Source: Paracoccus sp. (in: a-proteobacteria)
GTDB taxonomy: Bacteria; Pseudomonadota; Alphaproteobacteria; Rhodobacterales; Rhodobacteraceae
NCBI GenBank assembly: GCA_031178645.1
Contig: JAPSIP010000085.1
Span: forward strand, 1-6,632
Length of the DNA: 6,632 bases
Direction of reading: 5' to 3'
The notes under the pieces are model-generated. The model saw only the letters and a list, made by a program, of their open reading frames with translations. It did no database searches and was not told the DNA's origin. Shown piece after piece: positions 1-5,457 of the stretch. The position numbers and the translations under genes are program-made. Position 1 is the stretch's first letter. Every line of letters starts with the position of its first letter.

Positions 1-19
1 CGAGGTTCCGCTTCGGATA

Positions 20-223
20 TCAGCTGTCGTCGTCGTCCGAAGCAACGGCGGCGATGACGCCCAGCAGCAGCAGGGCCGGGACAACCAGACCAGCGTTGGT
101 CGAAGCGGGACGCTCCTCCACAACGACGGGCTCGACGTCGACGACGGGGGCGACATAGCCACCAGCCAGAGCCGAGGTGGCGGTCAGGCCGAGAGCGGCA
201 GCGAAAGTAGCGAATTTGGTCAT
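20..223 (-). CDS. Small membrane-anchored or secreted hypothetical protein with acidic C-terminus
   Basis: This encodes 67 residues of unknown function. Residues 1-20 look like a signal peptide (short charged start, hydrophobic core, TSALA then GG). A Val/Pro/Glu-rich linker follows (about 24-40), then a hydrophobic segment at about 45-62 long enough to span the membrane, and the protein ends in SDDDDS. Two ATGs lie two codons apart (229 and 223). A GGAG Shine-Dalgarno core sits 1 base before the first and 7 bases before the second, so 223 is preferred. I recall short Rhodobacteraceae proteins of this plan (signal peptide, GGYV.P.V-type segment, terminal hydrophobic stretch), but no function is known to me. 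The gene lies downstream of znuB on the same strand across a 198-base gap, so it probably has its own promoter. If the signal peptide is cleaved, the likely product is a small inner-membrane protein with a cytoplasmic acidic tail. Confidence 0.75.
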   Translation of the reverse strand: MTKFATFAAALGLTATSALAGGYVAPVVDVEPVVVEERPASTNAGLVVPALLLLGVIAAVASDDDDS

Positions 224-421
224 GATCATGCTCCGTTTCGTTGAAGGCTGCCGTCACCGGCAACATCGAGGCGACAGTTACACAATCCCCAGACGTTTGA
301 AAGCTGCATTGGTTCAAATCCGTCGCTGGTTCATGCTGACTGTTGCATATTGGCCAACACCCCCCGCGGCCCCTGGTTCCGGCCCTGCGGCGGGTGCCCA
401 CAGGGGTGTGGCATTCCTGCA
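224..421. other. Intergenic gap between znuB and the 67-aa gene; possible znuB terminator and regulatory dyad
   Basis: This gap should hold the end of the znuB transcript and the promoter of the 67-aa gene, both read on the minus strand. ACACCCC (357-363) and GGGGTGT (403-409) are perfect inverted arms around a GC-rich 39-base loop. That loop holds further complementary runs and could form a large stem-loop just after the znuB stop. There is no T-run, so calling it a terminator is tentative. A second dyad, TGTTG-N9-CAACA (341-359), contains the palindrome TTGGCCAA (350-357). I could not find a convincing -35/-10 pair for the 67-aa gene. Confidence 0.35.
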
Positions 422-1204
422 CTAGGCGCGGCGAAACACCTGTGAAAGCGCGAAAAACCCGGCGGCGGCGGTGATGATCGACGGGCCTGCCGGGGTGTCC
501 AGATACAGGCTGGCCGTCAGCCCGCCCATGACCGCCAGGGCTGCGATCAGCACCGCATTGCCGACCATCCGTTCGGGGCTGCGCGACAATCCGCGGGCAG
601 CGGCGGCAGGAACGATTAGCATGGCCGAAATCAGCAGCGATCCCACCACTCGAATCGACAGGGCCACTACAACCGCAAGGGCAATGGACAGCAGCAGCCG
701 CTCGACCCGGGGATCGATCCCGGCGGCCATCGCCAGTTCCTCGTTCAGCGATGCGGTCAGCAGGCGCTGCCACCGCCAGGCCAGCAGCGCCAGAACCCCG
801 GCCGCGCCCGCCCAGATCAGCGCCAGATCGCCCCGGCCCACCGCCAGGATGTCGCCGAACAGATAGGCCGACAGATCCGACCGGGCCTGCGGCACGAAGC
901 TGATCGCCACAAGGCCGATCGCCAGGGCGGAATGGGACAGCACGCCCAGCATCGTGTCCATCGACTGTCCGCGCGTCACCAGGCCCGAGATCGTGACCGC
1001 CATCGCCGCCGCGACCAGCGTCGTCCCCGCATAGATCGAGATCTGGAAGGCCAGGCTGACGGCAACCCCCAGGATCGCCGCATGGGCGGTGGCGTCCCCG
1101 AAATAGGCCATGCGCCGCCAGACGACGAAGCTGCCTAAAGGACCAGCCACCGCCGCGATGCCCAAGCCCGCCAGCATCGCGCGTGCAAAGAAGTCGTCCA
1201 GCAT
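422..1204 (-). CDS. znuB: Zinc ABC transporter, membrane permease ZnuB
   Basis: This 260-residue permease forms the inner-membrane channel of the ZnuABC zinc importer (ABC-3 metal permease family) and works with ZnuC ATPase and periplasmic ZnuA. E. coli ZnuB is about the same length. Hydrophobic segments are visible at about 8-28, 40-56, 58-77, 88-104, 125-143, 170-186, 188-206, 215-235 and 240-256. Family-type stretches include FGDATAHAAILG near 35-46 and LGVLSHSALAIG near 86-97. The polar stretch LNEELAMAAGID (153-164) sits where the cytoplasmic coupling helix meets the ATPase in this family. The start at 1204 (MLDDFFARAM) is chosen because it overlaps the znuC stop by one base (TGATG). The reading frame extends upstream, but there it is low-complexity Arg/Pro-rich sequence opposite znuC. 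The gene is last in zur-znuC-znuB, so translation is probably coupled to znuC and expression zinc-repressed through Zur. Confidence 0.93.
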   Translation of the reverse strand: MLDDFFARAMLAGLGIAAVAGPLGSFVVWRRMAYFGDATAHAAILGVAVSLAFQISIYAGTTLVAAAMAVTISGLVTRGQSMDTMLGVLSHSALAIGLVAISFVPQARSDLSAYLFGDILAVGRGDLALIWAGAAGVLALLAWRWQRLLTASLNEELAMAAGIDPRVERLLLSIALAVVVALSIRVVGSLLISAMLIVPAAAARGLSRSPERMVGNAVLIAALAVMGGLTASLYLDTPAGPSIITAAAGFFALSQVFRRA

Positions 1205-1959
1205 CAATGCGCCCCGGCGTGGTGGTGGTGATCGTGGCTGTGATCGTGATCGTGGTCGTGGTGATGGCGATACAGGGCCAGCGTTCCCTCGGCCTCGGCG
1301 CCGAACAGGGCGCGGTATTCGGGCGCGCTGCTGACATGCTGGGGCGTGCCCTCGCAGCAGACATGGCCGTTGAGGCAAATCACGCGGTCAGAGGCGCGCA
1401 TCACCACCAGAAGATCGTGGCTGACCATCAGGATGGCCGCGCCGGTCTGGTGGCGCACCTCCTCGATCAGCTTGTAGAAGGCGACGATGCCGGGCTGGTC
1501 CAGCCCCTGGGTCGGTTCGTCCAGCACCAGAAGCTGCGGGTCGTGCAGCAGGGCGCGGGCCAGCAGGACACGCTGGAACTGCCCGCCCGACAGTTGCGTC
1601 AATTGGCGCGCCTCGACCCCCTCGACCCCGGTGCGGGCCAGGGCGCGGGCCGCGTCGCGGTCGCTGACCCGGCGGGGCAGGGACAGGAAGCGACGCACGG
1701 TCATGGGGATGGTGGTATCGACCTGCACCCGCTGCGGGACATAGCCGATCCGCAGCCCCGGCCTGCGTTCGACCTGGCCCGCCGCCAGCGGCATATGTCC
1801 CAGCAGCGCGCGCACCAGCGACGACTTGCCCGAACCGTTCGGCCCGACGACCGTCACGATCTCTCTGGGGCGGATCTGGAAATCGACGCCTTGCAGGACC
1901 GTTTCCGACCCGCCGGGCCGCAGGATCGTCAGGCCACGGGCCTGTATCAGCGCGGTCAT
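1204..1959 (-). CDS. znuC: Zinc ABC transporter, ATP-binding protein ZnuC with His-rich tail
   Basis: This 251-residue cytoplasmic ATPase powers zinc import through ZnuB. All ABC ATPase motifs are intact: Walker A GPNGSGKS (39-46), Q-loop Gln76 in YVPQ, signature LSGGQ (123-127), Walker B LLVLDE (143-148), D-loop GLD (152-154) and H-loop His181 in SHD. The C-terminus from 232 is HHHDHDHDHSHDHHHH followed by AGAH, which gives 12 His in the last 20 residues. This is a plausible zinc-binding extension; comparable His-rich tails occur in other alphaproteobacterial ZnuC proteins as far as I recall. The start ATG overlaps the zur stop by four bases (ATGA), and the stop overlaps the znuB start. No independent Shine-Dalgarno is evident, which fits translational coupling. 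Longer upstream readings of this frame run into zur coding sequence and were rejected. Confidence 0.95.
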   Translation of the reverse strand: MTALIQARGLTILRPGGSETVLQGVDFQIRPREIVTVVGPNGSGKSSLVRALLGHMPLAAGQVERRPGLRIGYVPQRVQVDTTIPMTVRRFLSLPRRVSDRDAARALARTGVEGVEARQLTQLSGGQFQRVLLARALLHDPQLLVLDEPTQGLDQPGIVAFYKLIEEVRHQTGAAILMVSHDLLVVMRASDRVICLNGHVCCEGTPQHVSSAPEYRALFGAEAEGTLALYRHHHDHDHDHSHDHHHHAGAH

Positions 1960-2489
1960 GGCCGTGCCGCGTCGGCGCAGGCGGGGCAGAGGCCCAGGGC
2001 CTCGATCGTGACGCGTTCCACTTGGAAGCCGGACTCCGCGGCCAGTTCCGTCAGCGCATCGCGCACGGGCGCGGCGGGCAGTTCGGCCAGCATGTCGCAT
2101 TCGCGGCAGATCAGGAAAGCCGGCGCGTGGTCATGGCCCGGATGCAGGCAGGCCGCGAATGCGTTCAGCCGCTGCAGGCGATGCGCCAGCCCATGTTCGA
2201 CCAGAAACTCCAGGGCGCGATAGGCGACCGGCGGCTGGCGGCCGAACCCCTCGGCGGCCAGGCGGTCCAGCACCTCATAGGCGCCCATCGCGCGATGCGA
2301 TTCCAGCAGGATCTCCAGCGTCCGCTGCCGCACGGGGGTCAGGCGGGCGCCATTGGCGGCCAGACGGTCGCGGGCCTGGTCAAGCACACGCGCCTCGCAG
2401 GCGCGGTGGTCATGCGGGGCAAAGGCGGAATGGGGATCGTGATCGGGCAATACTGTTACTTTATCACATTCTGTTTGACTTGTTATCAT
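1956..2489 (-). CDS. zur: Zinc uptake regulator Zur (Fur family)
   Basis: This is a Fur-family repressor that, with zinc bound, shuts zinc-uptake genes. From ATG 2489 it has 177 residues. From the in-frame TTG at 2450 it has 164 (numbering below uses TTG). The N-terminal winged-helix part includes LTPVRQRTLEILLE (37-50) and the recognition region PPVAYRALEFLVEHGL (73-88). The C-terminal dimerisation/metal part has His-rich HPGHDHAP (103-110), CREC (115-118) and CPAC (155-158), the two Cys pairs expected of the structural zinc site. The short N-terminal arm is also His-rich (HDPHSAFAPHDH). Start choice is uncertain: ATG 2489 is the only in-frame ATG nearby, but it lies inside a predicted Zur operator and has no clear Shine-Dalgarno. 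TTG 2450 gives a more family-like N-terminus, also without a clear Shine-Dalgarno. The gene heads zur-znuC-znuB and is divergent from znuA, so autoregulation is likely. Confidence 0.93.
   Translation of the reverse strand: MITSQTECDKVTVLPDHDPHSAFAPHDHRACEARVLDQARDRLAANGARLTPVRQRTLEILLESHRAMGAYEVLDRLAAEGFGRQPPVAYRALEFLVEHGLAHRLQRLNAFAACLHPGHDHAPAFLICRECDMLAELPAAPVRDALTELAAESGFQVERVTIEALGLCPACADAARP
2454..2468. promoter_or_regulatory. Second, imperfect Zur-type operator (zur-proximal)
   Basis: TGTTACTTTATCACA matches the TGTTA-N5-TAACA dyad in 9 of its 10 arm bases. Its centre (2461) lies 27 bases from the centre of the perfect site at 2481-2495. On the minus strand it includes TGTGATAAA, which resembles an extended -10, and it lies just before TTG 2450. 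Spacing and resemblance suggest a tandem Zur site acting on the zur-znuCB unit. This is inferred from sequence only. Confidence 0.5.
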
Positions 2490-2503
2490 GTAACATGAAT
2501 AAG
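2475..2503 (+). promoter_or_regulatory. znuA promoter
   Basis: The -35 is TTGACT (2475-2480, five of six consensus bases). It is followed by a 17-base spacer and the -10 AATAAG (2498-2503, four of six). Transcription would start near 2510, leaving a short leader before the znuA start. The spacer contains the perfect Zur dyad, the classic layout for direct repression. Confidence 0.6.
2481..2495. promoter_or_regulatory. Zur operator between znuA and zur
   Basis: TGTTATCATGTAACA is a perfect 5-bp inverted repeat (TGTTA/TAACA) with a 5-base centre. This matches the core arrangement of the known enterobacterial Zur box (TGTTATANTATAACA). It fills the spacer of the znuA promoter almost exactly and overlaps the zur ATG at 2489, so a bound Zur dimer would block znuA transcription and probably zur as well. 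The match, the position and the neighbouring zur gene together make this a strong prediction. Confidence 0.8.
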
Positions 2504-2538
2504 CACGGCCCTGCAAGAAACCAACCTGTCGAGGTGAC

Positions 2539-3501
2539 ATGATGCGCATGATGCTTTCCGCCCTAAGCCTTCTGGCCGCCGCTCCCGTGCTGGCCGAACC
2601 GCCGCAAGTGGTGGTGGATACGCCTGTCACCGCCTCGCTGGTCCAGCAGGTGATGGGGGATCTGGGGCAGGTGCAGGTACTGCTGCCAAAGGGCGCAAGC
2701 GCGCATCACCACCAGATGCGCCCGTCCGATGCGCGCGGGCTTCAGGAGGCCGGGCTGCTGGTCTGGACGGGGCCGGAACTGACGCCCTGGCTGGACCGCG
2801 CCGCGTCCTCGGTCGCCGGAGATGTCGCGCAACTGCGCCTGCTGGAGGTGCCGGGCACCTATTTGCGCGGTTACGATGACGACCATGACCACGGCCATGA
2901 GGAGCATGGTCACGGGCATGACGAGGGGCATGACCACGGCCACGAAGGCGGCCACGAGGACGGCGATCATCACGCGCATGGCGATGTCGATCCCCATGCT
3001 TGGCTGGACCCCCGGAACGCCCGCCTCTGGGTCGCCGCTATTGCCGAAACGCTCGCCGAGGCCGATCCCGACAATGCCACCGCCTACAGGCAGAACGCGG
3101 AAATGGCGGGCGAGGGGATCGCAAGGCTTGAGGAAGACCTGCGCGCGCAGCTTCAGCCCCATGCGGGGGCCAGCTTTGTCGTCTTCCATGACGCTTATGG
3201 CTATTTCACCGATCATTTCGGCCTTCAGCCCGCCATCGCCGTGTCGCTGGGCGACGCCAGCACCCCGTCCGCGGCAAGGCTGAACGAGATTCGCGCCCGC
3301 ATCGCCCAGTCCGGCGCCGTCTGCGTCTTTCCCGAATATGGCAGCGACCCGAAACTGGTGAAGGCTGTGACGGAAGGCAGCGCCCTTCGGGCCGGGCGCG
3401 AACTGATGCCCGAAGGCGGAGATCTGGAGCCGGGGCCAAAGCTTTACGGGCAGATCCTCAGCGAGATGGGCGGGGCCATCGGGGACTGCCTGTCACAGTG
3501 A
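2539..3501 (+). CDS. znuA: Zinc ABC transporter, periplasmic zinc-binding protein ZnuA
   Basis: This 320-residue cluster A-I solute-binding protein captures zinc in the periplasm and delivers it to ZnuBC. Residues 1-19 form a signal peptide with likely cleavage after VLA. By alignment with E. coli ZnuA, the expected zinc ligands are His56 (in GASAHHHQMRPSD), His153 (in DPHAWLDP) and His217 (in VFHDAYGYF). Between the first two is an acidic His-rich loop (about 113-149, 13 His) of the kind that binds extra zinc in ZnuA-type proteins and distinguishes them from manganese binders. Cys262 and Cys317 sit where E. coli ZnuA has its disulfide. GAGGTG precedes two adjacent ATGs (2539, 2542), so either could be used. 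The gene is divergent from zur-znuCB and has a Zur dyad in its promoter. I see no clear terminator after the stop, so some readthrough into hemP is possible. Confidence 0.95.
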   Translation: MMRMMLSALSLLAAAPVLAEPPQVVVDTPVTASLVQQVMGDLGQVQVLLPKGASAHHHQMRPSDARGLQEAGLLVWTGPELTPWLDRAASSVAGDVAQLRLLEVPGTYLRGYDDDHDHGHEEHGHGHDEGHDHGHEGGHEDGDHHAHGDVDPHAWLDPRNARLWVAAIAETLAEADPDNATAYRQNAEMAGEGIARLEEDLRAQLQPHAGASFVVFHDAYGYFTDHFGLQPAIAVSLGDASTPSAARLNEIRARIAQSGAVCVFPEYGSDPKLVKAVTEGSALRAGRELMPEGGDLEPGPKLYGQILSEMGGAIGDCLSQ

Positions 3502-3535
3502 CCTGACCACTGCGAAGATTTCCGACTCTTTTACT

Positions 3536-3564
3536 TTGACAATCCAGACTGAATTGGTCAGATT
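3536..3564 (+). promoter_or_regulatory. Putative hemP promoter with overlapping dyad
   Basis: A perfect -35 TTGACA (3536-3541), a 17-base spacer and CAGATT (3559-3564, three of six -10 bases) precede hemP. CTGA-N5-TCAG (3550-3553 and 3558-3561) forms an inverted repeat reaching into the -10. It could bind an iron-responsive repressor (RirA, Irr or Fur type) because hemP-family genes are commonly iron-controlled. It does not match the classic iron-rhodo box (TGA-N9-TCA) or an Irr box, so no regulator can be named. Confidence 0.45.
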
Positions 3565-3605
3565 TCGGGTGAAGGAAGACGGACCCCAATTTCGAGAGGC
3601 TGATC

Positions 3606-3782
3606 ATGACTGCAGTACGTCCCGCAGACTTTGCGCAACCCGGCACCAGCGTCCTGGCCCGCATCCCACAGCATGACGCGACCCAACTGACCCGCGGGGG
3701 CAACCAGGCCCTGATCATCCTGGACGACCAGATCTACCAGCTTCGCATCACCCGCGCCGGCAAGCTGATCCTGACGAAATAG
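3606..3782 (+). CDS. hemP: Hemin uptake protein HemP/HmuP family
   Basis: This 58-residue protein (MTAVRPADF...) falls below common ORF length cut-offs. Its C-terminal half has the HemP family pattern: a short polar run (HDATQLTRGGNQALIILDD), then IYQLRITRAGKLILTK to the end. The YxLRxTRxxKLILTK ending is highly characteristic. Family members are small cytosolic proteins encoded with heme-uptake systems; in some alpha- and betaproteobacteria HmuP helps activate transcription of the heme receptor gene. AGAGG lies 7 bases before the ATG. It has a recognisable promoter upstream and a strong hairpin downstream, so it appears to be a one-gene unit. No heme receptor or heme ABC transporter gene is in the window, so its partner genes lie elsewhere. 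Placement next to the zinc locus may be incidental. Confidence 0.88.
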   Translation: MTAVRPADFAQPGTSVLARIPQHDATQLTRGGNQALIILDDQIYQLRITRAGKLILTK

Positions 3783-3789
3783 GAATGGC

Positions 3790-3819
3790 GCCCCCGGTCG
3801 CATTGTGCGATCCGGGGGC
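3790..3819. terminator. Bidirectional GC-rich hairpin between convergent hemP and rluB
   Basis: GCCCCCGG (3790-3797) pairs perfectly with CCGGGGGC (3812-3819). Inside it TCGCA (3798-3802) pairs with TGCGA (3806-3810) around a TTG loop, leaving one bulged T. This gives a 13-bp stem in the 44-base gap between two convergent genes. There is no clear U-run on either strand. The position just after both stop codons supports a shared terminator or a 3'-end stabilising structure. Confidence 0.75.
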
Positions 3820-3826
3820 AGGCCCA

Positions 3827-5347
3827 TCAGCCGCGCGGCTTGCCGCCGGGACGGCCGCCACCCGGACCACCCGGCCTGCCGCCGGGCTTGCCGGAAAAGC
3901 GCGGCTTGTCGCCGCCGCCGGCACCGCCGCGCGCGGACTTCGGCCCGCCCGGTTTTCCAAAGGGCTTCCGATCCCCAGCCGGCTTGCCGCCCGCACGAGG
4001 ACCGTCGCCCCGAGGCTTGAAGCCGCCCTCGGCCCGGTCGCCGCGCGGCTTGAACCCCTTGTCGCCGGGCTTTCCCTCTCCGCGCGGCTTGAAGCTCCGC
4101 CCGGCGTCATCCGCGTCGCGGCGGGGCTTGAACCCCCCTTCGGCACGATCCCCGCGCGGCTTGAAGCCACGCTCTCCCTCGGGACGTTCGCCACGGGGTT
4201 TGTATCCGGGCTTGCCCCCCTGGCCGTCGCGGTCCGGCTTGGCGAAACGGGGGCGGTCGCCCGAGGCGCCGTCGCGATCCGTGCGCGGCTTGTTGGACCA
4301 ACTGCGGGCGGGGCGGTCGCCGTCGCCTTGCGGGCGCTTGGCGCGGAACTGGGGCCGGTCGCAGCCTTCCTCGGACCGGGGCTTGCCGGACCAGGGGCGC
4401 GCCGGGCGGTCGCCATCCTCGCGCGGGCCGGGCTTGCGGGCAAAGCGGCCTTCGCCTTCGCCCCCTGCCGCGCTGCGGAAGGTGCGGCGGGGCGCATCGC
4501 CGTCATCGCGGCGCGGGCCGCGCGAGCCTTCGGCGCCACGCGGGCGCATCTCGCGTTCTTTCGGGGCCGTTTCTTCGCCGGTCAGCAAGCCGCCAAGTTG
4601 GTCGCGCAGCACGCGTTTCTTGACCTCGACCACCTCGTTCTTCTCCATGCCGGTCAGCTTGAAGGGGCCATAGCCGATGCGGATCAGCCGGTTCACCTGA
4701 AGCCCGACATGGGACATCGCGCGGCGGATTTCGCGGTTCTTGCCTTCGCGGATGCCAACGGTCAGCCAGGCATTCGCGCCCTGCTGGCTGTCCAGCTTGA
4801 TCTCCATCGGGGCGAACTCCTCGCCGTCGATGGTCGCGCCGCGGCGCAGGGGGGCGAATGTCATGTCGCTGGGCGTGCCGTTGACCCGCACGCGGTAACG
4901 CCGCAGCCAGCCGGTCGAGGGCAGTTCCAGCCTGCGCTTCAGCTCTCCGTCGTTGGTCAGCAGCAGCAGGCCCTCGGATGTCAGGTCAAGCCGGCCCACG
5001 GTCATCACGCGCGGCAGGTCGCGGGGCAGGGCGTCGAAAACCGTCTGCCGGCCCTTTTCATCCGATTCCGTCGTCACCAGGCCCAGCGGCTTGTAATACA
5101 GCCACAGCCGGGTTTCCTGCGGCTCGTCCAGCTTCTTGCCGTCCACGACGATCCGGTCGGAGGGCAGCACGTCAAGCGCGGGGCTGTCGATCTTCTTGCC
5201 GTTGACCGACACGCGACCTTCCATGATCATCCGCTCGGCCTCGCGGCGGCTGGCGACGCCCGAACGCGCCATCACCTTGGCGATGCGGTCAGGAGATTGG
5301 GCGGGGGACTGATCTGCGGGTTTCGGGCTGCCGGTGTCGTCGGTCAT
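3827..5347 (-). CDS. rluB: 23S rRNA pseudouridine synthase (RluB/RsuA family) with long disordered RG/KP-rich tail
   Basis: This 506-residue enzyme converts a uridine in rRNA to pseudouridine. RluB modifies 23S rRNA position 2605 in E. coli; the close relatives RsuA and RluF are alternatives. An S4 RNA-binding domain spans about 20-66 ([20 protein letters not shown]). The RsuA-type catalytic domain spans about 80-250, with catalytic Asp121 in [20 protein letters not shown] and the conserved [15 protein letters not shown] (202-216). Residues 257-506 are an Arg/Gly/Lys/Pro/Asp-rich low-complexity tail with repeated FKPRGD units. [16 protein letters not shown] occurs identically at 394-409 and 431-446, and DGDRPARxWSxKPR occurs twice (311-324, 342-355). 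The catalytic core alone is about E. coli RluB length or slightly shorter. The start at 5347 has AGGAGA 7 bases upstream. The tail is probably disordered and RNA-binding. Similar but variable tails occur in other alphaproteobacterial members as far as I recall. Confidence 0.92.
   Translation of the reverse strand: MTDDTGSPKPADQSPAQSPDRIAKVMARSGVASRREAERMIMEGRVSVNGKKIDSPALDVLPSDRIVVDGKKLDEPQETRLWLYYKPLGLVTTESDEKGRQTVFDALPRDLPRVMTVGRLDLTSEGLLLLTNDGELKRRLELPSTGWLRRYRVRVNGTPSDMTFAPLRRGATIDGEEFAPMEIKLDSQQGANAWLTVGIREGKNREIRRAMSHVGLQVNRLIRIGYGPFKLTGMEKNEVVEVKKRVLRDQLGGLLTGEETAPKEREMRPRGAEGSRGPRRDDGDAPRRTFRSAAGGEGEGRFARKPGPREDGDRPARPWSGKPRSEEGCDRPQFRAKRPQGDGDRPARSWSNKPRTDRDGASGDRPRFAKPDRDGQGGKPGYKPRGERPEGERGFKPRGDRAEGGFKPRRDADDAGRSFKPRGEGKPGDKGFKPRGDRAEGGFKPRGDGPRAGGKPAGDRKPFGKPGGPKSARGGAGGGDKPRFSGKPGGRPGGPGGGRPGGKPRG
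4010..4168 (-). repeat. Coding repeat region of FKPRGD units in the rluB tail
   Basis: The 16-residue unit [16 protein letters not shown] is encoded at 4121-4168 and again at 4010-4057, a period of 37 codons, with shorter FKPRG units between and around them. The two DNA copies differ at several silent positions. The amino-acid repeat has therefore been kept while the DNA drifted, which argues against a very recent duplication. Confidence 0.7.
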
Positions 5348-5387
5348 GGCGATATCTCCTGCGCATCGCTGCGGTGGCAAAGCCGCG

Positions 5388-5416
5388 CTTCTATCGGGCG
5401 CGGCGGGGCAAGGAAA
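5388..5416 (-). promoter_or_regulatory. Possible rluB promoter
   Basis: Read on the minus strand, TTTCCT (5416-5411) and TAGAAG (5393-5388; four of six -10 bases) are separated by 17 bases and lie 41 bases upstream of the rluB start. The -35 is poor. It is the best pair I can see in the 110-base gap between divergent rluB and tadA. Confidence 0.25.
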
Positions 5417-5457
5417 GGGCGACTTGCATGGCTGCCGCGCCCTTGCGACAAGCGGGC

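Noticed and set aside
1205..1378. N-terminal extension of znuB by 58 codons.
   Set aside because: The extension is Arg/Pro/Ser-rich and overlaps znuC out of frame. Starting at 1204 gives the family length and a TGATG coupling junction.
1183..2223. A 346-codon plus-strand frame antisense to znuC and zur, beginning with a run of Val/Ile that could look like a membrane segment.
   Set aside because: The Val/Ile run is simply the complement of the His/Asp codons of the ZnuC tail, and the rest is low-complexity Gln/Arg/His-rich. The opposite strand has complete ABC ATPase and Zur motifs.
2490..2630. Upstream extension of zur across the control region into znuA.
   Set aside because: It would place Zur coding sequence over the znuA start and signal peptide and has no family resemblance. 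Fur-family proteins do not carry such an extension.
4010..4530. Regularly spaced repeats that at first glance resemble a CRISPR-like or tandem-repeat array.
   Set aside because: The repeats are in frame, encode FKPRG-type units in the rluB tail, vary in spacing and diverge at silent sites. There are no uniform spacers or cas genes.
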